Source of the DNA: an uncultured Eubacteriales bacterium
GTDB taxonomy: Bacteria; Bacillota_A; Clostridia; Christensenellales; Aristaeellaceae
DNA: 8,890 nt
Assembly: GCA_900553645.1 (NCBI GenBank)
Contig: USEE01000043.1
Coordinates: forward strand, 1 to 8,890
Reading direction: 5' to 3'
Part shown: positions 1 through 7,012 of the stretch, one piece after another
How positions within the stretch are numbered: position 1 is the stretch's first letter
Layout: each line of letters opens with the position of its first letter
Translations under genes and position numbers: made by a program
The notes under the pieces: generated by a model
Seen by the model: only the letters and a program-made list of their open reading frames with translations
What the model was told of the DNA's origin: nothing
Databases searched by the model: none

Positions 1-724
1 CGGCAGACTCATCGGCGTCGACCGCGACGAGGTAGCGCTGGAGGCGGCAAAAAAGCGGCTCAGCCGCCACGCGCGCAAGGTTACGCTGGACAGCGCGCTG
101 CTGGGCGAATACCTGACTACGCTCCGGCAGGGCGGCATAGATCACATGCTGGACGACAACCTGCGCCTGCGCGACGTGCTGAGTATGCAGGACGTGCTTA
201 CCGTCGAGGAGGCCGAGGAAGATCAGCAGGCGCTAAGCGCACTTGCGCTGAGCGCACTCGATACCGCGCTCGACAGCCTGTGCGCCATGCGCCGCCGCGA
301 GGGCGAGGCCATGCGCGGCGACGTGGAAACGCGCCTTGACACGCTGGAACGCACCGCGCACGCGATAGACGAGCGCGCCCCGCAATGGCTGGAGGAATAC
401 CGCCAGCGTTTGCGCGCGCGCATAGAGGAAATCTGCCAGATGCAGCTGGACGAGGCGCGGCTTACACAGGAAGTCGCGCTGGCCGCGGACAAGGCCGCCG
501 TGGACGAGGAAACCGTGCGCCTGCGCAGCCATATTGCACAGATGCGCGACCTGCTGAAGCAAAGCGAACCTGCGGGCCGCAAGCTGGACTTCCTTGTACA
601 GGAGATGAACCGTGAGGTCAACACCACCGGCTCCAAGTCGAGCGATCTGATACTTACCGGCATGGTGGTGGATGCGAAGGCCGAGCTGGAAAAGATTCGC
701 GAACAGATACAGAATATCGAATAA
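1..724 (+). CDS. yicC: YicC/YloC-family endoribonuclease, 5'-truncated by the window edge
   Basis: The reading frame is open from base 2 to the TAA at 722-724, giving 241 codons, the last a stop. Family members are about 290 residues, so roughly 50 N-terminal residues lie outside the window. The C-terminal region is diagnostic: a DEARLTQE stretch followed by ADK, then [23 protein letters not shown] (from about base 575), the near-family signature NTTGSKSSD, and the ending [11 protein letters not shown]. The middle is long, charged and helical. E. coli YicC and B. subtilis YloC are reported to be endoribonucleases, the former linked to small-RNA turnover, so a cytoplasmic RNA-processing role is the likely function; this is inferred from family. 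The NTIGSKA motif common in the family reads NTTGSKSS here, a mild variation. It sits 16 bases before remA, as in B. subtilis, and is probably co-transcribed with it. Confidence 0.95.
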   Translation, partial: GRLIGVDRDEVALEAAKKRLSRHARKVTLDSALLGEYLTTLRQGGIDHMLDDNLRLRDVLSMQDVLTVEEAEEDQQALSALALSALDTALDSLCAMRRREGEAMRGDVETRLDTLERTAHAIDERAPQWLEEYRQRLRARIEEICQMQLDEARLTQEVALAADKAAVDEETVRLRSHIAQMRDLLKQSEPAGRKLDFLVQEMNREVNTTGSKSSDLILTGMVVDAKAELEKIREQIQNIE

Positions 725-740
725 TCCGGGAGGCGGCAGC

Positions 741-1055
741 GTGGGCGATAAGCTGATTAACATTGGTTATGGCAATTACGTGTCCGCGGCGCGCGTCGTG
801 GCGCTGGTTGCGCCCGATTCCGCGCCTATAAAGCGCATGATTCGCGACGCGCAGGAGCGGTCGATGCTGATCGACGCGACATATGGCCGCCGCACGCGCG
901 CGGTCGTGATTACCGATTCCGAGCATGTCGTGCTGTGCGCGATGCAGCCCGAGACACTTGCGCACAGACTGGACGCCCAGTCCGATGTGGATATGGGCGA
1001 CGCCGACGACTTGCCCGACGATCCGATCGGCGACGTGGGCGGCGAACAGGAGTAA
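741..1055 (+). CDS. remA: RemA (DUF370) DNA-binding regulator with an acidic C-terminal tail
   Basis: The product is 104 residues and starts with GTG at 741. GGGAGG at 728-733 lies 7 bases before it, and the family N-terminus ([10 protein letters not shown]) begins at once. An in-frame ATG at 672 lies inside yicC, has no such support and would add 23 unrelated residues. Conserved RemA blocks are visible: [11 protein letters not shown] (residues 27-37), [18 protein letters not shown] (43-60) and [11 protein letters not shown] (66-76). B. subtilis RemA is a matrix-gene activator that forms octameric rings and binds DNA through an Arg pair; R50 and R51 here occupy that place. B. subtilis RemA is about 89 residues; this one continues with 27 residues (78-104) that hold 11 Asp/Glu and no Lys/Arg. 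In species without the Bacillus matrix genes the targets are unknown, so the regulon here is not predictable. Confidence 0.95.
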   Translation: MGDKLINIGYGNYVSAARVVALVAPDSAPIKRMIRDAQERSMLIDATYGRRTRAVVITDSEHVVLCAMQPETLAHRLDAQSDVDMGDADDLPDDPIGDVGGEQE

Positions 1056-1077
1056 TATACGTAAGGAGCGTGTTTGT

Positions 1078-1677
1078 ATGCAGAGAAAGGGTATGCTTAT
1101 CATCGTATCCGGCCCGTCCGGCGTGGGCAAGGGCACCATATGCGCGGAGCTGCGCGCCCGCAATCCTCAGATACGCGAATCCATATCGATGACCACGCGC
1201 GCGCGCCGCAATGGTGAGACCGAGGGCGTGGACTACTTCTACGTAAGCGAGGAACGCTTTAACGAGATGGCCGCGCACGGCGAAATGCTGGAGCACGCCT
1301 ACGTGCACGGCAACCAGTACGGCACGCCGCTGGCCTATGTGGTGGAGCAGTTGGAGCAGGGCTACGATGTGCTGCTTGAAATCGACGTGCAGGGCTCTAT
1401 ACAGGCCATGAAGGCCTATCCCGACGCGGTGACCATATTCATACTGCCGCCCAACCGCACCGAACTGCGCAACCGCCTTATAAAGCGCGCCACCGAAACG
1501 CCCGAGGCAATATCGCTCAGACTGCGCAATGCTGAACTGGAATTGTTCATGACCAAGGAATATCAGTACTGCGTCGTGAACGACGAGGTTGACCGCGCGG
1601 TAAGCAAGGTCGAGGCCATACTTACTGCCGAAAGCTGCAAGGTTTCGCGCGGGGCGCAGATCGCTATGGACGACTGA
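1078..1677 (+). CDS. gmk: Guanylate kinase
   Basis: This 199-residue cytoplasmic enzyme phosphorylates GMP (and dGMP) with ATP to give GDP, an essential step in guanine nucleotide supply. The P-loop GPSGVGKGT is at residues 12-20 with K18 binding phosphate. The GMP-binding region follows: S37, TTRARR (39-44) and E-x-x-G-V-D-Y-F near 47-54. EIDVQG, the usual core motif, and the lid region RLIKRATETPEAISLRL, with arginines that contact ATP, are also present. The ATG at 1078 is preceded by AAGGAG at 1063-1068, 9 bases away; the frame stays open upstream inside remA, but an upstream ATG at 925 would add 51 non-family residues. Length is normal for the family (about 190-207). Isoleucine codon use is striking: 9 of 13 are ATA. 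It follows remA by 22 bases, and in Bacillota this enzyme is a known target of (p)ppGpp. Confidence 0.97.
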   Translation: MQRKGMLIIVSGPSGVGKGTICAELRARNPQIRESISMTTRARRNGETEGVDYFYVSEERFNEMAAHGEMLEHAYVHGNQYGTPLAYVVEQLEQGYDVLLEIDVQGSIQAMKAYPDAVTIFILPPNRTELRNRLIKRATETPEAISLRLRNAELELFMTKEYQYCVVNDEVDRAVSKVEAILTAESCKVSRGAQIAMDD

Positions 1678-1704
1678 CAATTACATCTGACTAAACCGAT
1701 ACGC

Positions 1705-1723
1705 GCAGCCCGTATTGGGCTGC
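1705..1723 (+). other. Intergenic hairpin ahead of rpoZ (not a canonical terminator)
   Basis: The 111-base gap between gmk and rpoZ (1678-1788) holds a perfect 7-bp inverted repeat: GCAGCCC (1705-1711), loop GTATT, GGGCTGC (1717-1723). It is followed by AATTAAAAAAA rather than a T-run, so it does not look like a Rho-independent terminator for + strand transcripts. On the - strand the T-run would precede the stem, so it does not fit there either. An alternative, weaker pairing of ATACG (1699-1703) with CGTAT (1711-1715) would exclude it. A second small stem GCGGC/GCCGC (1751-1755 with 1762-1766) sits just before the rpoZ ribosome binding site. A transcript-processing or 5'-end stabilising role for rpoZ mRNA is possible but is inference. 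Confidence 0.5.
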
Positions 1724-1773
1724 AATTAAAAAAACAACATCGCAAGCACCGCGGCCATTGCGCCGCTGAATAT

Positions 1774-1779
1774 AGGAGG
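1774..1779 (+). promoter_or_regulatory. Ribosome binding site of rpoZ
   Basis: AGGAGG lies 9 bases before the ATG at 1789 and 15 bases before the second in-frame ATG at 1795. The spacing favours 1789 as the start. Confidence 0.8.
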
Positions 1780-1788
1780 AATTGACTT

Positions 1789-2073
1789 ATGCCCATGACC
1801 AAACCGCCGATCGCTGAAATGCTTGAAAAGGTAGATTGCCGCTACACTCTGGTTGTCGAGACTGCAAAGCGCGCCCGCGCTCTGGTAGGCGGCTCCCAGC
1901 CCCTTATCGATACCAAGGAGACCAAGCCCATCGTTATCGCCATTGATGAAATCCATCGCGGCCTTGTAAGCTATTCCCGCAATATGGACGAGCTGATCGA
2001 AAAAGACGAGAAGCAGATGAAGGAACAGGAAGAGCGGGAAGAAGAGGCCCAGGAGCAGAACCAGAATCAGTAA
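1789..2073 (+). CDS. rpoZ: DNA-directed RNA polymerase omega subunit
   Basis: The 94-residue product is the omega subunit, which binds and stabilises the beta' subunit of RNA polymerase. The conserved core is residues 7-61: PIAEMLEKVDCRYTLV, then the hallmark AKRARAL (26-32), and KPIVIAIDEIHRG (46-58). The last 29 residues (66-94) form a hydrophilic tail that is almost all Glu, Lys, Gln and Asn; the B. subtilis protein, about 67 residues, lacks such a tail. Codon use differs from the neighbours: none of the 7 isoleucine codons is ATA (6 ATC, 1 ATT), which fits a highly expressed gene. Its position between gmk and coaBC is the standard one in Bacillota. The 111-base leader is the longest in the window and may hold its own regulatory or processing signals. 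Confidence 0.96.
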   Translation: MPMTKPPIAEMLEKVDCRYTLVVETAKRARALVGGSQPLIDTKETKPIVIAIDEIHRGLVSYSRNMDELIEKDEKQMKEQEEREEEAQEQNQNQ

Positions 2074-2088
2074 TCGGAGGACAGTCAC

Positions 2089-3288
2089 ATGCTTTCTGGA
2101 AAGTGCGTAGTTGTGGGCGTGACGGGAGGCATCGCGGCTTATAAGACGTGCGAAGTGGTGTCAAGGCTGAAAAAGCTTCACGCCGACGTGCGCGTGATAA
2201 TGACTAAGAATGCCACCGAGTTTGTCAGCCCGCTAACGTTTCAGTCGCTCAGCCATAACCCGGTGAGCGTAGACACGTTTGCAAACATTCAGACCTGGGA
2301 GATAGAGCATATCGCCCTGGCTCAGCGCGCCGACGTATTCGTGATAGCGCCCGCCACGGCCAATATAATAGGAAAGCTCGCCTGCGGTATCGCGGACGAT
2401 ATGCTGTCCACTACGGTAATGGCGACACACGCGCCGGTGCTCATCGCGCCTGCGATGAATACCGCCATGCTTGAAAACGCCGCTACCCAGCAAAATATGC
2501 GGACGCTTTCGGAGCGCGGAATGCGCTTCATCGCGCCCGGCACGGGTATGCTGGCGTGCGGGACCAGCGGCGCGGGCCGCATGAGCGAACCCAGTCAGAT
2601 CGTAGACGAAATAGTGCGCACGCTCCGGCCTCGCGAGGATTTCGCGGGGCTTAGCGTCGTTGTAACGGCCGGCCCCACTGCGGAGCCGCTCGACCCGGTG
2701 CGCTATATAACCAACCGCTCCTCAGGCAAGATGGGCTATGCCATCGCCGAGGCCGCCCATGCGCGCGGCGCGCACGTCACGCTGATAAGCGGCCCCACGG
2801 CCATCCAGCCTCCCAAGGGCGTGGACTTCGTGCGCATAGGCACGACGCAGGAGCTTTACGACGCGGTTCTCGGCCATGCGGACGCGGATGTGGTTATTCA
2901 GGCCGCCGCGCCCGCCGACTATCGCGCGCGCGAAATCAGCCCGACTAAAATCAAGCGCACAGGCGATTCGCTCATGATCGAACTTGTGCCTAACCCCGAC
3001 ATAGCCGCCGCGCTGGGCGCGCGCAAGCACCCCGGTCAAACGCTGGTGGGCTTCGCCGCAGAAACCAATAACGTAATCGAAAACGCTCAGGGCAAGCTTA
3101 AACGCAAGTCGCTCGACCTGATCGTGGCCAACGACGTGACGCGCGCGGGCGCGGGCTTCGACGTGGACACAAATATAGTCACGCTGATAGACGGCGAGGG
3201 CATGAAGGAACTGCCCATGATGACCAAGCGCGAGGTGGCCGACGGCATACTCGACCGCGTGGCCGAACTTCGCGCGCAGAATAATTAA
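2089..3288 (+). CDS. coaBC: Bifunctional phosphopantothenoylcysteine decarboxylase / phosphopantothenate-cysteine ligase
   Basis: This 399-residue fusion protein carries out two consecutive steps of coenzyme A synthesis in the cytoplasm. The C-terminal CoaB domain joins cysteine to 4'-phosphopantothenate using CTP; the N-terminal CoaC flavoprotein domain then decarboxylates the product to 4'-phosphopantetheine. CoaC landmarks are GVTGGIAAYK (10-19), the catalytic His H74 in EIEHIAL, PAMN with N124, and the flexible-loop Cys C157 in MLACGTSGAGRM. CoaB landmarks are VTAGPTAEPLDPVRYITNRSSGKMG starting at 192 (N209), KIKR with K289, GFAAET (321-326) and VANDV...GAGFDVDTNIVTLI (347-367). The CoaB motif usually written AAVADY reads AAAPADY (272-278). 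Length is normal for the fused form. GGAGG at 2076-2080 lies 8 bases before the ATG, 15 bases after rpoZ. ATA is used for 13 of 28 isoleucines. Confidence 0.97.
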   Translation: MLSGKCVVVGVTGGIAAYKTCEVVSRLKKLHADVRVIMTKNATEFVSPLTFQSLSHNPVSVDTFANIQTWEIEHIALAQRADVFVIAPATANIIGKLACGIADDMLSTTVMATHAPVLIAPAMNTAMLENAATQQNMRTLSERGMRFIAPGTGMLACGTSGAGRMSEPSQIVDEIVRTLRPREDFAGLSVVVTAGPTAEPLDPVRYITNRSSGKMGYAIAEAAHARGAHVTLISGPTAIQPPKGVDFVRIGTTQELYDAVLGHADADVVIQAAAPADYRAREISPTKIKRTGDSLMIELVPNPDIAAALGARKHPGQTLVGFAAETNNVIENAQGKLKRKSLDLIVANDVTRAGAGFDVDTNIVTLIDGEGMKELPMMTKREVADGILDRVAELRAQNN

Positions 3289-3299
3289 AGCATATTTTC

Positions 3300-3308
3300 A
3301 GGAGGTGA
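3300..3308 (+). promoter_or_regulatory. Ribosome binding site of priA, abutting the start codon
   Basis: AGGAGGTGA is a full match to the 16S anti-Shine-Dalgarno complement but runs directly into the ATG at 3309, leaving only 3 bases between AGGAGG and the start. The TGA of this site (3306-3308) is an in-frame stop for priA, so translation cannot begin further upstream. The next in-frame ATG/GTG codon is GTG at codon 19, inside conserved sequence. Confidence 0.75.
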
Positions 3309-5561
3309 ATGCCTATCTACGCGGATGTAATAGTCGATATAAACAGCGCCGCGCTGGATCGCGTGTTCACCTACGAATTGCCCGAAACCGGCGAATACTC
3401 GCTGGGCACGCGCGTAAAAGCGCCGTTCGGCGGGCGCACGATCGAGGGCTATATAATCGCGCTCAAATCTGAACCCGGCATGGACGCATCCAAGGTAAAG
3501 CGGGTGCTTCGCCCGCTGGAGGACTACGCGGCGCTGACTGGCGAGCAGATTGAACTGGCCATGTACATGCGCGCGCATTGCAAGTGCACGCTGTCCTCGG
3601 CGCTCCGGCTCATGATACCGGCGCAGATGCGCGGCGAACGCATAAAAGTAAAGACTTGCCGCACGGCAAGGCTGCTGCTCACCGGCCCTGAACTCGATAC
3701 GGTTATCGAAAGTCAGGCGCGCGCCCCCAAGCGCCGCGAACTGCTGGAAACCCTGCGCGACATGGGCGGCTGTGTGCGCACGTCCGAACTGCCTAAAGGT
3801 TCGTCCGACGCGCTTAAAAAGCTCAGCGAGGCGGGCGTGATCGAGATTGCCGAGGACGAGGCGCGCCGCGCGCCCGCCGTGTACGACAGCGGCCGCGCGC
3901 ATACTAGGCCGCCGCTTACGCCCTGCCAGCAGCGTGCGTTTGACGAGCTGTACGCGGCGCTGGACGGCGGCGGGCGCTTTCTGCTGCACGGTGTGACCGG
4001 CAGCGGCAAGACCGAAGTGTATATGCGCATAATAGAAGAATTGCTCTCACGCGGCCGCACGGCGATACTGCTTGTGCCCGAGATTTCGCTCACGCCGCAG
4101 ATGGCCGAGCAGTTCACCGCGCGCTTTGGCGATCTGTGCGCGCTGCTGCATTCACGCCTGAGCGCGGGCGAACGCTTCGATGAATGGAGGCGCATACGCC
4201 GCGGCGAAGCGCGCGTGGTAATCGGCGCGCGCTCGGCTGTATTCGCACCGGTAGAAAATTTAGGCGCGATAATCATAGACGAGGAGCACGAAAGCAGCTA
4301 CCTCGCCGACAACTATCCGTCATACGACGCGCGCGAAATCGCGCAGGAGCGCTGTGCAATCAACCGCGCATTGCTGCTGCTGGGCAGCGCTACGCCGTCG
4401 GTTTCGACGTACATGCGCACGCTTGCGGGCGTAAGGCCGGAAAACAAGCTCACGCTTATCGAGATGGCCGAGCGCGTGAACCGGCGCGCACTGCCTGAAG
4501 TCAAAATAATAGATATGCGCAAGGAGCTTCTGCGCGGCAACCGCTCGATATTTTCGGGCGAGCTTAAACAGGCTCTGGACGAAACCTTCCGCGCGGGCGA
4601 ACAGGCGATATTGTTCCTAAACCGGCGCGGCTATTCCACGTTCGTGAGCTGCCGAAACTGCGGCTATGTCGAAAAGTGCGATAACTGCGACGTGACTATG
4701 ACCTACCATCAGTATGACAACATGCTGCGCTGTCACTACTGCGGCGCGGAGCGCAGGCCGCATACTATCTGCCCAAGCTGCGGCTCGCCTTACATAAAGT
4801 ATTTCGGCGTGGGCACACAGAAGGTGGAGGAGGAGCTGAACGCGCTCTTTCCGGAGGCGGGAGTCGTGCGCATGGACGCGGACACCACGTCGGGCAAGGA
4901 CGCGCACGCGCGCCTGCTGCACGAGTTCGGCACGGGCGATAAGCAGGCGCTTATCGGCACCCAGATGGTCGCCAAGGGGCTGGACTTCCCGCGCGTTACG
5001 CTTGTGGGCGTAATCGCGGCTGATACGTCGCTCAACCTGCCCGATTATAGGGCGTTCGAGCGCACGTTCCAATTGATAACCCAGGCGGCGGGGCGCGCGG
5101 GCCGCGCCGATAAGCCCGGCCGCGTCATCGTGCAAAGCTACGAGCCGGATCACTATGCGATAAAGCTCGCGGCGGCGCAGGACTACCGCGCGTTCTTCAC
5201 TCAGGAGGCCGGTCGGCGCAGGCAGGGCCTCTATCCGCCGTTTACGATAATTGCGAGGCTGCTTATCGAAGGACGCGATAAGGCGCGCGTGGAAAGTACC
5301 GCGGTCGAACTGGAAAAGCAGTTTCAGGCATTTCTGGATGGCGACGCGCGCATGAAGCAACAGATCGTGCAGATGCGCGCGATGGAAGCGCCGCTGAAGC
5401 TGATACGCGGACTTTCACGGTGGCAGGTGTTTGTAAAGCTGTACGCACGCGGCCCGTCGGACGGCGTGCTGGACTTTATGGCGCGGCTGGAAAGTGAGCG
5501 CGCGCAGGACAAAAGCGATGTAAATGTGGTGCTGGAGATCAGCCCCGCGAGCATACTGTAA
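3309..5561 (+). CDS. priA: Primosomal replication restart helicase PriA
   Basis: The 750-residue product is the DEAH-type 3'-5' superfamily 2 helicase that recognises abandoned forks and D-loops and reloads the replicative helicase. The N-terminal DNA-binding domain opens with YADVIVD...ALDRVFTYELP. Helicase motifs run in order: Walker A GVTGSGKTE (228-236, K234), VPEISLTPQ (256-264), DEEH (324-327), GSATPS (359-364), AKGLDFP (555-561) and QAAGRAGR (592-599). Between them lies the PriA zinc domain with four CxxC pairs: C448/C451, C457/C460, C475/C478 and C488/C491, enough for two zinc ions. The C-terminal domain contains the typical RQGLYPPF. All key residues are intact and the length is normal for the family. 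The start is forced, because a stop codon sits immediately upstream. It begins 20 bases after coaBC. Confidence 0.98.
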   Translation: MPIYADVIVDINSAALDRVFTYELPETGEYSLGTRVKAPFGGRTIEGYIIALKSEPGMDASKVKRVLRPLEDYAALTGEQIELAMYMRAHCKCTLSSALRLMIPAQMRGERIKVKTCRTARLLLTGPELDTVIESQARAPKRRELLETLRDMGGCVRTSELPKGSSDALKKLSEAGVIEIAEDEARRAPAVYDSGRAHTRPPLTPCQQRAFDELYAALDGGGRFLLHGVTGSGKTEVYMRIIEELLSRGRTAILLVPEISLTPQMAEQFTARFGDLCALLHSRLSAGERFDEWRRIRRGEARVVIGARSAVFAPVENLGAIIIDEEHESSYLADNYPSYDAREIAQERCAINRALLLLGSATPSVSTYMRTLAGVRPENKLTLIEMAERVNRRALPEVKIIDMRKELLRGNRSIFSGELKQALDETFRAGEQAILFLNRRGYSTFVSCRNCGYVEKCDNCDVTMTYHQYDNMLRCHYCGAERRPHTICPSCGSPYIKYFGVGTQKVEEELNALFPEAGVVRMDADTTSGKDAHARLLHEFGTGDKQALIGTQMVAKGLDFPRVTLVGVIAADTSLNLPDYRAFERTFQLITQAAGRAGRADKPGRVIVQSYEPDHYAIKLAAAQDYRAFFTQEAGRRRQGLYPPFTIIARLLIEGRDKARVESTAVELEKQFQAFLDGDARMKQQIVQMRAMEAPLKLIRGLSRWQVFVKLYARGPSDGVLDFMARLESERAQDKSDVNVVLEISPASIL

Positions 5562-5579
5562 CGACTGGAGGAAACCAAA

Positions 5580-6047
5580 ATGGCTATACGTAGAATTGTA
5601 AAAGAGGGCGACGAAACCCTCAGAAAAATATCACGCCCCGTAAAGCAGGTGGATAAGCGCATACTGACGCTGATCGACGACATGCGTCAGACTATGTACG
5701 CCAACGACGGCGTGGGTCTGGCCGCGCCGCAGGTGGGCATACTGCGCCGCGTGGTCGTAATCGATGTGGGCGACGGCAACGTATACGAGCTTATCAACCC
5801 CGAGATTATCTCGACCTCCGGCGAAGTCGTGGACGCGGAGGGCTGCCTGTCCGTGCCCGGCCGCCGCGGCAAGGTCGCGCGCCCTGAAAAGGTGACTGTG
5901 CGCGCAATCAACCGCAAGGGCGAGGAATGCGAGTATACCGGCACCGGCCTGTTGGCGCGCGCGTTCTGCCACGAGATCGACCATCTGGACGGCATACTGT
6001 ACCTTGACAAGATGATCGAAGAAATATTCGACGACGAGGAAGAATGA
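5580..6047 (+). CDS. def: Peptide deformylase
   Basis: This 155-residue metalloenzyme removes the N-formyl group from newly made proteins at the ribosome, reversing the modification introduced by the next gene, fmt. The three family motifs are complete: GVGLAAPQ (44-51), EGCLS (87-91) with metal ligand C89, and HEIDH (131-135) with ligands H131 and H135 and catalytic E132. The intact EGCLS motif and the short acidic C-terminus (IFDDEEE) suggest an active, single-domain bacterial deformylase. GGAGG at 5567-5571 lies 8 bases before the ATG, 18 bases after priA. The stop codon overlaps the start of fmt (ATGATGA arrangement at 6044-6050), so the two proteins are probably made by coupled translation. 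ATA is used for 6 of 15 isoleucines. Confidence 0.97.
   Translation: MAIRRIVKEGDETLRKISRPVKQVDKRILTLIDDMRQTMYANDGVGLAAPQVGILRRVVVIDVGDGNVYELINPEIISTSGEVVDAEGCLSVPGRRGKVARPEKVTVRAINRKGEECEYTGTGLLARAFCHEIDHLDGILYLDKMIEEIFDDEEE
6036..6040 (+). promoter_or_regulatory. Ribosome binding site of fmt, inside the end of def
   Basis: GAGGA lies 6 bases before the ATG at 6047 and only 3 before the ATG at 6044. The spacing favours 6047, with the def TGA (6045-6047) overlapping it by one base. Confidence 0.5.
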
Positions 6048-7012
6048 TGAGTTTGCGCATTGTTTTCATGGGCACGCCCGAGTTCGCGGTGCCCAGCCTG
6101 AAGGCGCTGGTCAGGGCGGGTTATGAAGTCGTGGGCGTGGTGTGCCAGCCCGACCGCCCGCGCGGCCGCTCGGGCAAGCTCGCACCGTGCGAGGTCAAGG
6201 CGGCGGCGCTGGAGCTGGGGCTTAACGTGCTTCAGTTCGAGCGCATTCGCAGGCAGGAGGGGCTGGACGCACTGCGCGCGCTGAAGCCCGACCTGTTCGT
6301 GACCGCGGCCTATGGCCAGATACTCAGTAATAAGGTGCTCGCAATACCGCCTATGGGCACGGTCAACGTACATGCGTCGCTGTTGCCAAAATATCGCGGC
6401 AGCGCGCCGATAAACCGCTGCATAATGGCGGGCGAGACTGTAACCGGCGTAACGACGATGTTCACAGATCGCGGCGTGGACACCGGCGATATGCTGCTTC
6501 GCCGCGAGGTGGCAATACTGTCCGGCGAAACCGCGGGCGAACTCACCTTGCGCCTCGCCGACGTGGGCGCGGAAGTGCTCATTGATACGCTATCGCATCT
6601 CACGGCAGGCACGCTGGAGCGCATACCTCAAAACGAGGATGAAGCCACTTATCAGCCCATGCTGACCAAAGAGGACGGCTTGATCGACTGGTCAAAGTCT
6701 GCGGAAGAAATATCCGCGCTCGTGCGCGGCGTGAATCCGTGGCCGGGCGCGTATACGCCGTATGGCGGCGGCGTGCTCAAGCTGTGGCGCGCCGAGCCGG
6801 TCGTTTGCCCGGCTGAGGCAGAAAGCGCGGCGTGCGGACAAGTCGTCACATCCGACAAGCGTGCGGGTCTGATAGTCAGGTGCGGCACGGGCGCGCTCAG
6901 CCTGACCGAATTGCAATTGCCCGGCGCAAAGCGGCTGGGCGTGCGCGACTACCTGAATGGCAAGCCCATGCCCGTGGGCACGGTGCTGGGTGCGGAGGAT
7001 AAGCATGACTGA
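6047..7012 (+). CDS. fmt: Methionyl-tRNA formyltransferase
   Basis: The 321-residue enzyme transfers a formyl group from 10-formyltetrahydrofolate to initiator Met-tRNA, marking it for translation initiation. The N-terminal Rossmann domain begins RIVFMGTPEFAVPSL, followed by QPDRPRGR (34-41). The catalytic triad typical of formyltransferases is N107, H109 and D145 within NVHASLLPKYRG and DRGVDTGDML. The linker and C-terminal tRNA-binding domain show DGLIDW (210-215), NPWPGAYT (230-237) and LTELQLPG (286-293). Two adjacent ATGs (6044 and 6047) are possible; 6047 has the better ribosome-site spacing and matches the usual Met-x-x-Arg-Ile-Val-Phe start, while 6044 would add one Met. The gene overlaps def at its start and rsmB by 8 bases at its end. 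In many Clostridia a zinc-peptidase gene follows fmt; here none does. Confidence 0.97.
   Translation: MSLRIVFMGTPEFAVPSLKALVRAGYEVVGVVCQPDRPRGRSGKLAPCEVKAAALELGLNVLQFERIRRQEGLDALRALKPDLFVTAAYGQILSNKVLAIPPMGTVNVHASLLPKYRGSAPINRCIMAGETVTGVTTMFTDRGVDTGDMLLRREVAILSGETAGELTLRLADVGAEVLIDTLSHLTAGTLERIPQNEDEATYQPMLTKEDGLIDWSKSAEEISALVRGVNPWPGAYTPYGGGVLKLWRAEPVVCPAEAESAACGQVVTSDKRAGLIVRCGTGALSLTELQLPGAKRLGVRDYLNGKPMPVGTVLGAEDKHD
6994..6998 (+). promoter_or_regulatory. Ribosome binding site of rsmB, inside the end of fmt
   Basis: GGAGG lies 6 bases before the ATG at 7005. It decides this start over the in-frame ATGs at 7017 and 7023, and over the in-frame ATG at 6957 further inside fmt. Confidence 0.75.

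Noticed and set aside
672..740. Upstream ATG start for remA at 672
   Set aside because: It is inside yicC, lacks a ribosome site, and the added residues do not match RemA. The GTG at 741 has GGGAGG 7 bases upstream.
925..1077. Upstream ATG start for gmk at 925
   Set aside because: It would add 51 residues with no guanylate kinase similarity from within remA. The ATG at 1078 has AAGGAG.
910..1680. Long open frame on the - strand opposite gmk (256 codons)
   Set aside because: No recognisable family, no ribosome site, and it lies wholly opposite gmk and the end of remA. GC-rich coding DNA routinely leaves such antisense frames open.
1705..1735. Rho-independent terminator after gmk
   Set aside because: The stem is good, but A residues follow on the + strand, and on the - strand the T-run precedes the stem. 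Neither direction gives stem plus U-tract.
1782..1787. TTGACT as a -35 box just before rpoZ
   Set aside because: It lies 1 base before the start codon and has no -10 element at the right distance downstream.
3285..5360. Several long - strand frames opposite priA (3285-3989, 3713-4276, 4617-5360)
   Set aside because: They lie opposite conserved PriA motifs and have Arg/Ala/His-rich, non-family translations typical of antisense shadows.
5687..6373. - strand frame spanning the def-fmt junction
   Set aside because: It runs opposite two well-supported genes and has a low-complexity, Arg/Ser-rich translation with no known motif.
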